A stretch of 6,215 bases of DNA from Puniceicoccales bacterium (lineage in GTDB: Bacteria > Verrucomicrobiota > Verrucomicrobiia > Opitutales > JAIRKQ01), in contig JAITOW010000016.1 of assembly GCA_031289835.1 (NCBI GenBank), forward strand, positions 1-6,215, given 5' to 3'. A program made the translations under genes and the position numbers. Positions 5,635 to 6,215 of this stretch are shown here, piece after piece. Under the pieces are notes generated by a model. That model had not been told where the DNA came from. It searched no databases and saw nothing but the letters and a program-made list of their open reading frames with translations. Position 1 is the stretch's first letter; every line of letters starts with the position of its first letter.

Positions 5635-6046
5635 AGATGACGGTCCCTGGGAGATTGGCGAAAGCCAGCGAGATATGGTGATTGGAGCCAGTGCCGCAGC
5701 AAAAATACTCGGTCTGGATAAAAAATTTCTAACCGAGCAAATTAAGGTCAAGCGGCTGGGAATAGTTGATGTATTTGAGGGTGTCCCGCGAGTGAAGCTG
5801 AGCGATGGCAAGCGAATGGATTGTTCCCACCAAAAAGTGAGCGAAGAACCTCGGAGGGCTGATATGGCAAGATATGACACGGAGCAATTGAAGCTCGATC
5901 CGGAGTGCTCTATCCGGTCATTTTGCCTGCATTTGTTCCCCAATGTGAAATACAAAAAGGGGGAGTACTCCGTGGGATCGTTGAAAGGTGACAGACCGCG
6001 GAAGACTCTCTACGTCGATGGAGAGACGCCGCCTTCTGGGTGGTGA
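5606..6046 (+). CDS. HTH-like segment fused to primase-N-terminus-like segment, possibly frameshifted
   Basis: Open frame of 146 aa in a different frame from, and overlapping, the upstream HTH gene. Residues 25-46 (VIGASAAAKILGLDKKFLTEQI) echo the HTH entry of that neighbour, and GVPRVKLSD (59-67) looks like its wing. Residues 87-146 are different in kind: after a polar start, FPNVKYKKGEYSVGSLKG (111-128) resembles the N-terminal region of phage/satellite primase-helicase proteins, but the frame ends right after SGW, far short of any catalytic domain. Start is uncertain: ATG 5606 lacks an SD; the AGGAGG at 5615-5620 has no ATG at proper spacing; ATG 5675 is possible. A well-placed SD precedes Met87 (ATG 5864). 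In the neighbouring frame a tail containing ERWQANGLFPPK ends in TGA at 5860-5862, suggesting that two genes were merged by a single-base deletion. This could be a decayed element, a real fusion, or a regulator of unknown role; function is not established. Confidence 0.45.
   Translation: MRQRRAITNKDDGPWEIGESQRDMVIGASAAAKILGLDKKFLTEQIKVKRLGIVDVFEGVPRVKLSDGKRMDCSHQKVSEEPRRADMARYDTEQLKLDPECSIRSFCLHLFPNVKYKKGEYSVGSLKGDRPRKTLYVDGETPPSGW
5853..5866 (+). promoter_or_regulatory. strong SD and candidate internal start for primase-like ORF
   Basis: GGAGGG (5853-5858) stands 5 bases before ATG 5864, which opens a 60-codon frame (to TGA 6044-6046) beginning MARYDTEQLKLDPE. The primase-like similarity starts after this Met, and the alternative-frame TGA at 5860-5862 lies just before it. 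That arrangement looks like an ordinary gene junction: stop, SD, start. I infer that 5864 is the true start of the primase-like gene. Confidence 0.45.
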
Positions 6047-6215
6047 AAATTTCCCAAAATCATGACTTCACAGAGATGAGGATCGGCACGACTTTCACTT
6101 CCCCATTCACGAAAAATCGGGATGATGGCGGGCACCATGAAAAATCCATTGACTGAACGTTTGTTACTAATAATAGCCACACGAAAGTGACCTGGCGGCC
6201 GACGGACACAAGGGA

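Noticed and set aside
5637..5681. 14-codon leader-peptide-like frame whose TGA overlaps ATG 5675
   Set aside because: The overlap could allow translational coupling, but the AGGAGG is 15 or more bases from ATG 5637 and nothing else supports a leader peptide.
5602..5955. 117-codon minus-strand open frame opposite the HTH/primase-like ORF
   Set aside because: Serine/leucine-rich antisense translation without motifs or SD; the plus-strand reading has HTH features.
6044..6046. TGA after SGW read as a recoded tryptophan codon
   Set aside because: lolD and the transporter gene both end in TGA, and reading through gives only ten more residues before another TGA.
6076..6156. 26-residue plus-strand frame from ATG 6076
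   Set aside because: Too short, weak start context, no similarity that I can name.

Overview
The left 5.2 kb looks like ordinary chromosome of a diderm (Gram-negative-type) bacterium of moderate, slightly AT-leaning composition. The lipoprotein-releasing permease and ATPase (LolC/E type and LolD) imply an outer membrane. None of the five chromosomal protein genes has a recognisable Shine-Dalgarno (SD) sequence, which points to a lineage with weak SD usage. I cannot name the taxon from sequence alone.

Layout: a left flank (1-249) holds no supported gene. On the minus strand, bioW (1450-2223) is followed by bioF (250-1428). Together they convert free pimelate to pimeloyl-CoA and then to 8-amino-7-oxononanoate (KAPA), the first two steps of a pimelate-dependent biotin route. 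Divergent from bioW, the plus strand carries a lipoprotein-releasing permease (2358-3599) overlapping its ATPase lolD (3592-4263); together they would extract lipoproteins from the inner membrane for transfer to the outer membrane. lolD converges on, and overlaps by 7 bases, a minus-strand 10-TM EamA/DMT transporter (4257-5138).

A complete tRNA-Lys(CTT) gene (5244-5319) marks a boundary. To its right the style changes. There is a 65-residue excisionase/AlpA-like winged-HTH gene with a clear SD, a perfect 9-5-9 dyad over its start codon and a tandem 11-mer just upstream. It is followed by an overlapping ORF (5606-6046) that joins a second HTH-like segment to what resembles the very beginning of a phage/satellite-type primase and then stops. 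A tRNA 3' end followed by an AlpA/Xis-like regulator and primase-like sequence is the organisation expected at one end of an integrated mobile element (satellite-like or other tRNA-targeting island). No integrase is present in the window.

The most interesting part is 5320-6046: the start-codon hairpin with the SD in its loop, the repeat array, and a probable frameshift that seems to have fused a regulator to a primase start.
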